Of a stretch of 64,000 bases of DNA, positions 27,828 through 36,567 are shown one piece after another. Under the pieces are notes generated by a model, which was given only the letters and a program-made list of their open reading frames with translations, was not told the origin of the DNA and did no database searches. The translations under genes were made by a program, and so were the position numbers. Position 1 is the first letter of the stretch; each line of letters begins with the position of its first letter. The stretch is from UBA8401 sp041665525 (GTDB lineage Bacteria > Bacteroidota > Ignavibacteria > UBA10030 > UBA8401), in contig JBAYIS010000003.1 of NCBI GenBank assembly GCA_041665525.1, positions 170,658-234,657 on the forward strand. Reading direction: 5' to 3'.

Positions 27828-30200
27828 TTAAAATCCGCGTCCAAACTGGAAATGGAATTTCCATCCTGCGGGGCTTTTAATGCCTGCATCGACATTGTCA
27901 TACCCGTAACCGTAATCGAATCCCAGCAAGCCGATCGGGTTGATGAGCAAACGGGCGCCGAGACCAGCTGAGCGCTTCAGATCGAACATCTCCGATTTTG
28001 CCAGATTCTCCCAGGTGTTGCCTGCTTCTGCAAACGCTAGAAAGTAAATGGGAATTGGATTAAGTGCAACATTAAAACGAAGTTCCGCTGTGTGCTTCGC
28101 CATAGCGTGCGCAGGGATGTACTGTCCGCCGGCATTTACCGGCCCAATGCTGCGGTCCTCATAACCGCGCAGCGGTGTGGTAGCGATTTGTCCCAGACCG
28201 GTACCGCCCATGTAGTACGTTTCGATGTACGGAACGTACGAATCTTTTTTGTAGGGAAAAATCGCTCCCACCTGGGAACCAAAATAGAGCGCCACCCGTG
28301 AACTGTTGAGCACCGGCATATACCAATCCACAGAAAAGAGATGTTTATTATACTGTGCTGTTCCGGGTAATATCGGCGCTCCGGCAATTTCAGTGAAGAG
28401 GGAAATATTGCTCCCTTGAGTGGGGAATAACGGACTGTTGACACTGTTTCGCTGAATTACCTGCGAAATGCTTAGTTGACTGGACTGGCCTTGCTGATAG
28501 TAATATGAGGATCCGACATTTTGGACATCGAGTCTCTGGAAACGGAAGGTCCATGTAGCGCTGAAATAGTCATCCGGGAATTTGAAGCGTCGCCCGAGAC
28601 TGATTGTTCCTCCCTGTTGATGAATTGAATAATAATAATCCTGTTTGGTATCGTACAAACTGAAACCGAATGAGGTCGGAGTATCGTACACCCACGGTTC
28701 GCGGAACGAGACGGAAAAGGTCCTATAGCGTGAACCTTCACCAAACTGCCAATCGAAGTTCAACACCTGCCCGCCGCCGCCCGAGAATGGTTCGGTAATA
28801 TCAAAATTGTTAAACGTAAGGCCAAGCGCGCCGGTCGCACCAAATGCGCCGCTGTATCCAACTGATGCATTAAAAGTGTCGCTCGACTTTTCCTCCACTT
28901 CCAGTACAATATCGACATTTTTATCATCGACAAATTTCGTATCCGGTTTGATCTTTTCGGGATTAAAGTAATTCAGCACGGACAATTGACGGATACTGCG
29001 AATGATATTGGAACGGCTGAAATAATCTCCAGGGCGGACATAGAGTTCACGTCGGATCACCCGTTCCTGCGTTTTCGTATTTCCCCGGATCTCCACTCCT
29101 GCGATCTTGAACTGATTCCGTTCACGCACACGGATAGCGATATCGATTTCATTCTCTCCGATCTTATGCTCCTCCGGTTCGAGCTGCACGGTGAGATATC
29201 CGTTATCCAGATACATGGAGGCAACATCGGTCTGATCCTGATTGCCGCGGAGATTCTGTTCGAATTTCTCCATATCATACACTTCGCCGGGCAGGAATCC
29301 GAGCCGCTGCTCCAATGCTTCGGTCGGGAAGACGGTATTCCCTTCCCATGTTATGTTGCGGATCTTGAATTGCGGTCCTTCAAAGACCACGAGTTTCAGG
29401 ATAATGTCTTCCTTGTCCTCGCTGAAGACAACGGAATCGGAAACCAATTCCGCATCGCGGAATCCGTTCTTCTTGTAGAACTCGACCAGTTTCTTTTTCG
29501 CTTCATCGTATTTCTTTCGTTCCAGTTTTCCGGAGCGCCAGAATTTCCACCAGGAGGTTGTATTCACATCCGGAAGTTCACTTTCCAGTTCATCATCCTC
29601 AAAATGGGTATTGCCGAAGAATTGGATCTCGCGCACTCGAGCGTCATAACCTTCGTCAACAGTAAATTTCAGTATCTTCCTTCCTTTTGACGATGCATCC
29701 GGTGCGTCGATCAGTTCGGATGAAATCTGCGCCTGCAAATATCCCTCTTCCTCATACGCTTTCTTGATAACCTTTGAGACTCTACTGATTTCCTGCGGTG
29801 AGATGATTTGTCCTTTGGTCAGGTTAATCTTCTTGTCAAGATCGTCCGCATCCAGTTCTTCATTGCCGGCGTATTCCACTTTTTCCAGCCGGGGAAATTC
29901 CTCCACCATAATCAACAGATAGACACCGTTTTCGATGAAGTTTTCCGCCTGAATATCCACATTCGCAAAGATCTTCAGATTCCAGAGCCTGAGGATCGCG
30001 TTCCGCGTCTGCTCACCGGGAACGGTGATCTCGTCACCGATCTTCAAACCGGAATTCCCGATAATTGCTGCCGGTTCGGAAAGTTTATTTCCTGCAACAC
30101 TGATGCCGAGGATCTTATACTGCTTTTGCTGCAATCCCTGCTGTGCAAACAACATTCCGCTGACGCAGAGAAGCGCAATACCTATTTGTCGTATAGTCAT
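27828..30200 (-). CDS. bamA: Outer-membrane assembly factor BamA
   Basis: About 790 residues: signal peptide, five POTRA domains (about 25-430; first begins YKILGISVAGNKLSEPAAI), then the 16-strand Omp85 barrel with the family segment GGTGLGQIATTPLRGYEDRS and terminal FHFQFGRGF. ATG 30200 is used; a GTG at 30227 would extend into uppS. Ends 53 bp before skp, forming the uppS-bamA-skp-skp-lpx transcript. Confidence 0.96.
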   Translation of the reverse strand: MTIRQIGIALLCVSGMLFAQQGLQQKQYKILGISVAGNKLSEPAAIIGNSGLKIGDEITVPGEQTRNAILRLWNLKIFANVDIQAENFIENGVYLLIMVEEFPRLEKVEYAGNEELDADDLDKKINLTKGQIISPQEISRVSKVIKKAYEEEGYLQAQISSELIDAPDASSKGRKILKFTVDEGYDARVREIQFFGNTHFEDDELESELPDVNTTSWWKFWRSGKLERKKYDEAKKKLVEFYKKNGFRDAELVSDSVVFSEDKEDIILKLVVFEGPQFKIRNITWEGNTVFPTEALEQRLGFLPGEVYDMEKFEQNLRGNQDQTDVASMYLDNGYLTVQLEPEEHKIGENEIDIAIRVRERNQFKIAGVEIRGNTKTQERVIRRELYVRPGDYFSRSNIIRSIRQLSVLNYFNPEKIKPDTKFVDDKNVDIVLEVEEKSSDTFNASVGYSGAFGATGALGLTFNNFDITEPFSGGGGQVLNFDWQFGEGSRYRTFSVSFREPWVYDTPTSFGFSLYDTKQDYYYSIHQQGGTISLGRRFKFPDDYFSATWTFRFQRLDVQNVGSSYYYQQGQSSQLSISQVIQRNSVNSPLFPTQGSNISLFTEIAGAPILPGTAQYNKHLFSVDWYMPVLNSSRVALYFGSQVGAIFPYKKDSYVPYIETYYMGGTGLGQIATTPLRGYEDRSIGPVNAGGQYIPAHAMAKHTAELRFNVALNPIPIYFLAFAEAGNTWENLAKSEMFDLKRSAGLGARLLINPIGLLGFDYGYGYDNVDAGIKSPAGWKFHFQFGRGF

Positions 30201-30210
30201 TATAATTCGA

Positions 30211-31053
30211 TTAGATTCCTGAAACACTTTTTAACAATCGGCGCACGTAGCTTTTGGAAGAAGATTTGGATGGGGATGTGATCTGTTCGCTGACCTTACC
30301 AAAACGGCGTTCGCGGGATTGAAAAGATTCTATAGCGCAATACAGTTCGTTCCGGCGAAAATCGGGCCACAGGATATCCGTTACGTACATTTCGGAATAT
30401 GCCAGCTGCCACAACAGAAAATTACTTATGCGGAGTTCACCGCTGGTCCGAATAAGAAGATCCGGATCCGGGATGTTTTTTGTTGCCAAATGTTTTGTCA
30501 CCGTTTCTTCGGTAATCGATTCCGGAGCAAGTTTCCCTGCCTGAACGAGTTCCGCTATTCGTTTTATACCGCCCGTGATATCCCACCTGCCGCTATAGCT
30601 TAACGCCAGAACCAGTGTCAGTCCGGTATTGTTCTTAGTCAATTCGATCGCATCCAGGAATTCGTCCTGCGCATCCTGCGGCAGTGCACCAAAATCTCCG
30701 ATCGTTTGCACGCGCACATTATTGTTATGCAGACGGTCCCGTTCATCCCGTAAGGAACTGACCAGAAGGCGCATCAAAATGGAGACTTCCTCTTTGGGGC
30801 GGCTCCAGTTTTCCGTTGAGAACGTGTACAGGGTAAGATATTTCACACCGAGCTGTCCGCATGCTTCGACAATATCCCGCACGGAATTAACTCCTTCGTG
30901 ATGACCTGCTACGCGCGGTAATGAGCGTTTCTTTGCCCAGCGTCCGTTCCCATCCATGATCATTGCGATGTGAACAGGAATATTGCCGTTCTTTTGCAGA
31001 TGTTCCTGCAGTTTCCTGTCTTGGCTCACCGTTCGAGCCGAACCTTTTGCCAA
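30211..31053 (-). CDS. uppS: Undecaprenyl diphosphate synthase
   Basis: cis-Prenyltransferase making the C55 carrier for peptidoglycan and O-antigen. Motifs HIAMIMDGNGRWAKKR, GHHEGVNSVRDIVEACGQLGVKYLTLYTFSTENW, and the C-terminal RTSGELRISNFLLWQLAYSEMYV and DILWPDF are intact. The first codon is TTG at 31053, seven bases after GGAG; a downstream GTG (residue 9) is an alternative. The product is 280 residues, slightly long, due to a variable C-terminal tail. Confidence 0.95.
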   Translation of the reverse strand: MAKGSARTVSQDRKLQEHLQKNGNIPVHIAMIMDGNGRWAKKRSLPRVAGHHEGVNSVRDIVEACGQLGVKYLTLYTFSTENWSRPKEEVSILMRLLVSSLRDERDRLHNNNVRVQTIGDFGALPQDAQDEFLDAIELTKNNTGLTLVLALSYSGRWDITGGIKRIAELVQAGKLAPESITEETVTKHLATKNIPDPDLLIRTSGELRISNFLLWQLAYSEMYVTDILWPDFRRNELYCAIESFQSRERRFGKVSEQITSPSKSSSKSYVRRLLKSVSGI

Positions 31054-31079
31054 CGAAAGCTCCGAAAATGTTCAAAAAA

Positions 31080-31105
31080 TGAAATGTACCGAGCGGTACA
31101 TTTCA
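31080..31105. promoter_or_regulatory. Perfect inverted repeat between divergent uppS and flavoprotein gene
   Basis: TGAAATGTACC-GAGC-GGTACATTTCA, an 11-bp perfect stem with a 4-nt loop, in the 142-bp divergent gap. On the minus strand it is followed by TTTTTT and then the uppS start 27 nt away. It could be an operator for a dimeric regulator or an attenuator hairpin in the uppS leader. Confidence 0.5.
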
Positions 31106-31195
31106 AAAACCTTGATAAGATACTCTTTTCCCGAGAGAGAATCAACGGATTTAGACGGCTTTGATGCAGTGAAGTTCCTCACTATATTCAATTGT

Positions 31196-32446
31196 ATGGG
31201 AAAAAACTTGAAACTCATTGTGATCGGCGGTGGAGCCGCGGGAATGATCGCTGCCTGGCGGGCTTCCCTATCCGGCTCGTCTGTCGTCCTCCTGGAAAAA
31301 AATCCGCATCTCGGCATCAAGATTCTCATCTCCGGCGGCGGCAAATGCAATATCACAAACGGCAGTGACATAAAGACTATGTTAAAGCAGTTCCAAACGA
31401 ATGAATCCCGTTTTCTGAAGTATGCCTTTCATGAATTCTCCAATACCGATCTGGTGGAACTGCTTCATACCGAAGGGATTGAAACATACACCCGCGACAA
31501 CGGAAAAGTTTTTCCAAAGAGTCATGATGCGGAGGATGTGGTGTCAGCGCTTCGCAGATTAATGGAAAAAGAAGGCGTAGAGATCCGTCTTCAACAACCG
31601 GTGAAAGAGATCCGTCCGCTCGACGACGGAACGTTCACCGTCATCTCCGGCAAGCGAATTCACATCGCAGAAAAAGTGATTGTTGCAACGGGCGGAGCAT
31701 CGTATCGCAAAACCGGAACAACCGGCGACGGATACCGGTGGATGCAAGATCTCGGCCACACCATAGTGCCAGTCCGGCCCGCACTGACTCCGATCATACT
31801 CTCACCTCTGCCTGCATCCACCTGGCAGGGAACACCAATTCGTGATTGTGAACTTTTAGCACTGTGCGGTTCATCGATCGTTTCCCGGTGGAAAGGAGAT
31901 GTGTTGATCACGCATTTTGGTATATCCGGACCGGCCACGCTGGAGGTAAGCCGCAAGGCATTTCTGGAATTCGAACAAGGGAAAAAGGTAGATATGTGCG
32001 TCGATTTTTTTCCTGAATACACTCCAGAACAGTTGAATGAAAAGATCGTCGATGAAATCAAACAGAATCCATCACGCAGTATTTTAACATTCATCGAACA
32101 ATTGGTGCCTCAACGGCTGGCGGAATATCTTCTGACAGTGGTCTCCGTGCTCTTTGCAAAGAAACTGAACCAGATCTCAAAATCAGAACGGACTTCAGTG
32201 GTGAAGACATTGAAACAGTTGCCACTGGGAACGGTAAAAGACATTCCGCTTGACCGTGGAGAAGTGACCGCCGGCGGAGTTGCGTTGAATGAAGTGGATT
32301 ACACTTCAATGGAATCCAATATCCAGAAAGGTTTGTATCTCTGCGGCGAGATACTTGATATTGCGGGACCGGTCGGCGGTTACAATCTGCAGGCGGCATT
32401 CTCCACAGGGTTTGTTGCGGGGAATCACGCAGGAAGCTGTAAATGA
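31196..32446 (+). CDS. BaiN/HI0933-type NAD(P)/FAD-dependent flavoprotein
   Basis: 416 residues: N-terminal FAD Rossmann fingerprint VIGGGAAGM, the family-specific SGGGKCNITNG motif near residue 47, VIVATGGASYRKTGTTGDGY and C-terminal GEILDIAGPVGGYNLQAAFSTGFVAG. Oxidoreductase of the family including BaiN; natural substrate unknown. Start placed at ATG 31196 because the flavin-binding strand follows it immediately; the open frame extends to 30983 inside uppS with no conserved content. Confidence 0.9.
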   Translation: MGKNLKLIVIGGGAAGMIAAWRASLSGSSVVLLEKNPHLGIKILISGGGKCNITNGSDIKTMLKQFQTNESRFLKYAFHEFSNTDLVELLHTEGIETYTRDNGKVFPKSHDAEDVVSALRRLMEKEGVEIRLQQPVKEIRPLDDGTFTVISGKRIHIAEKVIVATGGASYRKTGTTGDGYRWMQDLGHTIVPVRPALTPIILSPLPASTWQGTPIRDCELLALCGSSIVSRWKGDVLITHFGISGPATLEVSRKAFLEFEQGKKVDMCVDFFPEYTPEQLNEKIVDEIKQNPSRSILTFIEQLVPQRLAEYLLTVVSVLFAKKLNQISKSERTSVVKTLKQLPLGTVKDIPLDRGEVTAGGVALNEVDYTSMESNIQKGLYLCGEILDIAGPVGGYNLQAAFSTGFVAGNHAGSCK

Positions 32447-32679
32447 TTCTATCCCTGCTGATATGAACCCTTTTGTTTATAAAATTTTCGGGGAAAAAAT
32501 ATGGAGAATATCGGCAATAGCAATATGTTTTCTGTAGAGAATAAATTCTGCAAAGAACCAGAGCGATTGGACAAATTCAACATGACTTTTTTCCTGAATA
32601 CAGATGCAAACAGCAACAACACCGCAATCAACGATTTCTTGCAAATCCATACAAATCACAGTATCTTAATCCGGTAATC

Positions 32680-32705
32680 ATGTCGGACCAATGCTCGTCC
32701 GACAT
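32680..32705 (+). terminator. Hairpin before purK, possible terminator
   Basis: Nine-bp perfect stem (ATGTCGGAC/GTCCGACAT) with an 8-nt loop, followed by TTCATTTTAG, 28 nt before purK. It may end the flavoprotein transcript or act as a purK leader hairpin. The 230 bp between the flavoprotein stop and this hairpin hold no gene I can support. Confidence 0.5.
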
Positions 32706-32732
32706 TTCATTTTAGAACAAGAACACACCGAG

Positions 32733-33869
32733 ATGTCGAAAAAAATCTGTATTGGAATTCTTGGCGGCGGCCAGTTGGCAAAGATGTCAACGTTGGCAGC
32801 ATCGCGTTTAGGCTTCGACATTTCCATCATGGAAAAAGAGATGCGCTCGCCCGCCGGCCAATTGACACACCATGAATCAATCGGCTGGGTGGATGATGAA
32901 CTGGTTCTGAAATCTTTTACACACCATTGCGATGTGATCACACTGGAGAATGAATTCGTCGATCACCACCGTATTGAATTCATCGAACAACTCGGGAAAA
33001 AAGTATTCCCATCTTCCGCAACCATCGGATTGATTCAGGATAAGTTGCTGCAGAAGCAGACGTTGCAAAAGACCAACATTCCCGTCCCGGAATTCATAGA
33101 AATTATGGAAGACTTCCGGTATGACGAAATTGTCGCTAAACTGGGAACGCCTTTCGTGTTGAAATCCCGGAAAATGGGATATGACGGATACGGCAACGCG
33201 CTGGTCAATTCCGAAAAGGAATATTCCGAAGCTGTATTGCATCTCTCCAACCGCCATAACAATCTCATGGCGGAATCATTCGTCAAATTCTCCATGGAAC
33301 TGGCGGTGATGGTAGTGCGAACTTCCCGGGAGATCAAAACATATCCCGTCGTACAAACGATTCAAAAGAACCATATTTGCCATACGGTGATAGCACCTGC
33401 AGAAATTTCCAAAGCGATAGCAGCGAAGGCGGAATCTGTCGCTATAGAGTCAGTGCAGGCAGTAAAAGGATTCGGCATCTTCGCCGTAGAAATGTTCTTG
33501 ACCGAAGACGGTTCAATCATCGTCAACGAGATGGCACCGCGTCCGCATAATTCCGGTCATTACACGATTGAAGGGTGTGTCACTTCACAATTCGAGAATC
33601 ATATCCGCGCTGTGATGGAATTGCCGCTTGGTTCAACAGAAATGATCAAACCTCACGCCGTGATGATTAATTTGCTCGGCAAACCCTTTCCTCAAAAGAA
33701 AATGGAGACATACAGGACGGCTCTTCAGCATCCCAATGTGCACCTGCATATTTACGGAAAAGAGAGTTCACGCAACGGCAGAAAGATGGGACATATCACT
33801 ATCATCGGCGACAATCTGAAGAAGATCCTGAAGGAAGCGAACGAGATCGAAGAGCAGATCAGTTTATAG
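32733..33869 (+). CDS. purK: 5-(carboxyamino)imidazole ribonucleotide synthase
   Basis: ATP-grasp enzyme of purine synthesis that carboxylates AIR to N5-CAIR. N-terminal GILGGGQLAKM, ATP-binding PFVLKSRKMGYDGYGN, catalytic VNEMAPRPHNSGHYTIEGC motifs are intact. 378 residues from ATG 32733 (MSKKICIGIL); the longer frame from 32691 begins within the hairpin. purE follows 54 bp later. Confidence 0.96.
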   Translation: MSKKICIGILGGGQLAKMSTLAASRLGFDISIMEKEMRSPAGQLTHHESIGWVDDELVLKSFTHHCDVITLENEFVDHHRIEFIEQLGKKVFPSSATIGLIQDKLLQKQTLQKTNIPVPEFIEIMEDFRYDEIVAKLGTPFVLKSRKMGYDGYGNALVNSEKEYSEAVLHLSNRHNNLMAESFVKFSMELAVMVVRTSREIKTYPVVQTIQKNHICHTVIAPAEISKAIAAKAESVAIESVQAVKGFGIFAVEMFLTEDGSIIVNEMAPRPHNSGHYTIEGCVTSQFENHIRAVMELPLGSTEMIKPHAVMINLLGKPFPQKKMETYRTALQHPNVHLHIYGKESSRNGRKMGHITIIGDNLKKILKEANEIEEQISL

Positions 33870-33923
33870 TCCCTCTCACTGCCAAGATTTCAAAGAATAT
33901 TTTTATCTAAAATTGAGCTTGGA

Positions 33924-34424
33924 ATGTCTATGAAAAAACCTGTTGTTGGAATCATTATGGGAAGCGATTCCGATCTCCCCACCATGCAGGAAGCGGCGTT
34001 GGTGCTGGATGAATTCGGCGTCCCCTTTGAAATGAAAATTACTTCGGCGCACCGCACGCCGAAATTCATGTCGAGCTATGCCTCCGGTGCACAGCGTCGT
34101 GGAATAAAAGTGATTATCGCCGGTGCCGGAGGTGCTGCACATCTTCCTGGAATGTCCGCTTCACACACGCCCCTGCCGGTGATCGGCGTACCGATTAAGA
34201 CGCGGTCGTTGGACGGGATCGATTCATTATTATCTATTGCACAAATGCCCGGCGGCGTTCCTGTTGCAACTGTTGCGATCGGCGGCGGGAAAAATGCAGG
34301 ATTGCTGGCGGTGCAGATGCTGGCAATTCACGATACTGCTTTAATGAAAAAGATGAGCGCGTTTAAAAAGAAATTAGAAAAAGAATCTCTTGGTAAGAAT
34401 AAGAAACTGGTTCGCAGAAAGTAA
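33924..34424 (+). CDS. purE: N5-carboxyaminoimidazole ribonucleotide mutase
   Basis: Class I PurE, 166 residues, converting N5-CAIR from PurK to CAIR. Motifs GIIMGSDSDLPTM, SAHRTP (active-site His), AGAGGAAHLPGM and GVPVATVAIGGGKNAGLLA are present. The presence of purK next door supports class I. A basic C-terminal extension (KKLEKESLGKNKKLVRRK) is unusual but short. Confidence 0.95.
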   Translation: MSMKKPVVGIIMGSDSDLPTMQEAALVLDEFGVPFEMKITSAHRTPKFMSSYASGAQRRGIKVIIAGAGGAAHLPGMSASHTPLPVIGVPIKTRSLDGIDSLLSIAQMPGGVPVATVAIGGGKNAGLLAVQMLAIHDTALMKKMSAFKKKLEKESLGKNKKLVRRK

Positions 34425-35117
34425 GTGAACGGTTTGTAGATTGTTGTAAAACAGTTATTGGCTATTCACGGGATGAGAAGATTGTTACGCATTTAAATAA
34501 ACGAGATTACGGCCAGCACCTTCTGGCTTTGCCAAAAACATTATACCACACTTCATTTTTCCATACCACAGTCCTTTTCCCTCACATTAATTATTTTCTC
34601 GACATACATTCAGAATAATCGAATTTGCCACAATGGTGTATCCACCATTGTAGCATAATTATAGTGTGCAAAGATCTTGCTCATACCAAATATTAAAATC
34701 CATGGCGCCTAATCAATATCAGGAAATTAGTTCCGGTAGTTTCTTCAACCTTAAAACAGTGACGAATACAGAATATTCCTTGAAGATTTCTTGATTCGAG
34801 TTTGAGACTCCCCTTGAAGGTGATTCGAATTCTGTGGTGGGTAATAAATGCTTGAAAAACGAGAACTGTTCGTCGGATATTTCATTTTGTTTGTACCGCG
34901 CCTAACATACTTAACCATTTTTCCCTGAAAAAGTCTGAATATCATTTTTAAGATTACTTCTCTGTTATTAATAAAAAAAAGCTTTAAGATATTTTTATCT
35001 CCTATTAATAAATTTTAAATCAGATACTTTTATCGCGATTGACAGCAGATAATAAATTATTTATTTTTAAAATAGTTCATGTATATAATTTGTTGCCACA
35101 ACAAATATTAAATAAAT
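34425..35117. other. AT-rich gene-free stretch at the start of the accessory island
   Basis: About 690 bp with base composition visibly richer in A and T than the flanking purE. I see no supported gene. It contains a 9-bp inverted repeat (ACAATGGTG/CACCATTGT, 34630-34651) without a T-tract, and poly-A/poly-T runs from 34970 to 35070. TTGACA at 35039 and TATAAT at 35084 are individually promoter-like but not correctly spaced with each other. Confidence 0.6.
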
Positions 35118-35255
35118 ATGAACTCACTTTTGCATATCCTACCTAAGGTATTCCTTCCTGCAATTAGAATAATAATTGCAATTATTTTTATTTTATCTGG
35201 ATCATTAAAATATTTAGATATTAACGCCTTCCAAAATTCCATTAAAAGTTTTTGA
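35118..35255 (+). pseudogene. N-terminal fragment of a frameshifted MauE/DoxX-like gene
   Basis: From ATG 35118 a 45-codon frame encodes a membrane helix followed by SGSLKYLDINAFQNSIKSF, the N-terminal signature of MauE (helix, G-x-x-K-x-x-D-x-x-x-F). It hits TGA at 35253. Removing one T from the five-T run at 35249-35253 joins this frame to the next one as KSF-DILFFIDP, continuing the MauE fold without a break. It is therefore the 5' part of the gene below, disrupted by a one-base shift (real mutation, slippage site or sequencing error). Confidence 0.7.
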
Positions 35256-35316
35256 TATTTTATTTTTCATTGACCCAATATTTGTTTCGATTCTTATACC
35301 AGCCTTAGAAATAGTT

Positions 35317-36102
35317 TTGGGTTTCCTGCTATTGTTTTCATTTAAAATAAGAATGACTGTCTCTTTAATTTTGGTACTTCTGAGTTTATTCACATCAGTT
35401 TTACTTGCACAAATAGATAACAATACTAATATTTCATGCCAGTGTTTTGGGTTTTTAAGTGATGGTAAAATTACAACAGCAACGATATGGCGAAATGTAT
35501 TTTTGATTTGTTGCAATATTTTTATTTTAGCAAATAGTGGAGAAATACCGAATAAAATGCAGTTAGTTCAATCCATGCGATATTTTTTCATATTATTTAT
35601 TTTAACACAATCTCTAGCCTTATCTCTTGAAAACAAAATCCTTAAAGAAAGGCTTTTGATTTTAACGTCTGGATTAGAACTAAAACCTGGTGACGAAATA
35701 GATGAACTAGTAGTTTTTTCAGATCAACTGGATACTAACATTATAAAGCCAAATAATAGTAAAAAGAAAATCATAATATTTGCTGTAAAGAAAGATTGTT
35801 CATTTTGTAAAGAGAATTTAAAGCCGTGGAGGAAAATTATTTTGATGGCCAAGAAAGAGACATACAATGTTGTAATAATTTCACCAGATTCAATAAATAT
35901 TCTAAAAAATTATTTACAGGAATACAATTTAAAATACGATTACTTGTCTGCGTCAAATAAAGAATTAATGACAAGGTTAAAGATAAAATCAGTTCCACAA
36001 ACTATCTTCATAGTGAATGGAATTGTAAAGAAAGTATTGCGTGGAGTTTTGACTTCGGAAGATGTTGATGTCATTTTTAGAAATATTAACTATTCTCAAT
36101 AA
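35317..36102 (+). CDS. MauE-like membrane domain plus thioredoxin domain (C-terminal part)
   Basis: Coordinates give the longest ATG-started frame; the open frame continues upstream to about 35221 and should join the fragment at 35118. Membrane helices 2-4 carry the MauE motif CQCFG near residue 47; after them (from residue ~120) a thioredoxin fold has redox CXXC in KDCSFCKEN, and the cis-proline segment KSVPQTIF. MauE proteins maintain disulfide-forming or reducing redox balance in the periplasm (known for methylamine dehydrogenase maturation). The cysteine-rich mini-protein 18 bp downstream is a natural candidate substrate. AT-rich unlike neighbours. Confidence 0.75.
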   Translation: MGFLLLFSFKIRMTVSLILVLLSLFTSVLLAQIDNNTNISCQCFGFLSDGKITTATIWRNVFLICCNIFILANSGEIPNKMQLVQSMRYFFILFILTQSLALSLENKILKERLLILTSGLELKPGDEIDELVVFSDQLDTNIIKPNNSKKKIIIFAVKKDCSFCKENLKPWRKIILMAKKETYNVVIISPDSINILKNYLQEYNLKYDYLSASNKELMTRLKIKSVPQTIFIVNGIVKKVLRGVLTSEDVDVIFRNINYSQ

Positions 36103-36120
36103 AAACATTTTGAAGGTAAT

Positions 36121-36444
36121 ATGCATTCAAAATATTTGTCCTTTGCGATAATTATTGTTTTAGCATTCTCAGTTATTCAACTTTCTTCTTCAAATTCTAC
36201 ATTTAGTGAGACATTGCAACCTTGTTGCAATCTTGATTATTGTACTTCGTTGGATATGAATTGTGGAGACTATACAAGCGCACAGTTTTGGGAATTTGAT
36301 TGCTCTGACCAAACTATAACCTGTAGACAATGTGTAGATTACACAGTATCTGGCTGTTTATGTTCAGGAGGAAGCCAAAGATGTAAAGAAAACAATGGAA
36401 GTTATTATTATGGAAATCACGTTTCTTGCAGCACGAGTAAGTAA
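36121..36444 (+). CDS. Cysteine-rich secreted mini-protein
   Basis: 107 residues; a hydrophobic N-terminal signal (SFAIIIVLAFSVIQLSSS) and a mature part of about 80 residues with eleven cysteines, including PCC, CRQC and GCLC clusters. GAAGG lies 4 nt before ATG 36121. I recognise no family. The odd cysteine number, small size and position after a MauE-thioredoxin gene suggest a disulfide-rich or modified exported peptide; this is inference. Confidence 0.65.
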   Translation: MHSKYLSFAIIIVLAFSVIQLSSSNSTFSETLQPCCNLDYCTSLDMNCGDYTSAQFWEFDCSDQTITCRQCVDYTVSGCLCSGGSQRCKENNGSYYYGNHVSCSTSK

Positions 36445-36567
36445 AAACCAAATATCGAATATGAACATACAAAAATGTAATAGTGCGCAAAAGTTTTGTG
36501 TCGTGTAAAATAATATTGTTAGGTGAGTTTTTTAGTTGGTTAAAGTGTAACAAATATTCTCTTTTTT

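Noticed and set aside
34751..34945. Possible 64-codon minus-strand gene in the AT-rich gap
   Set aside because: No ribosome binding site, no recognisable domain, composition of random AT-rich DNA.
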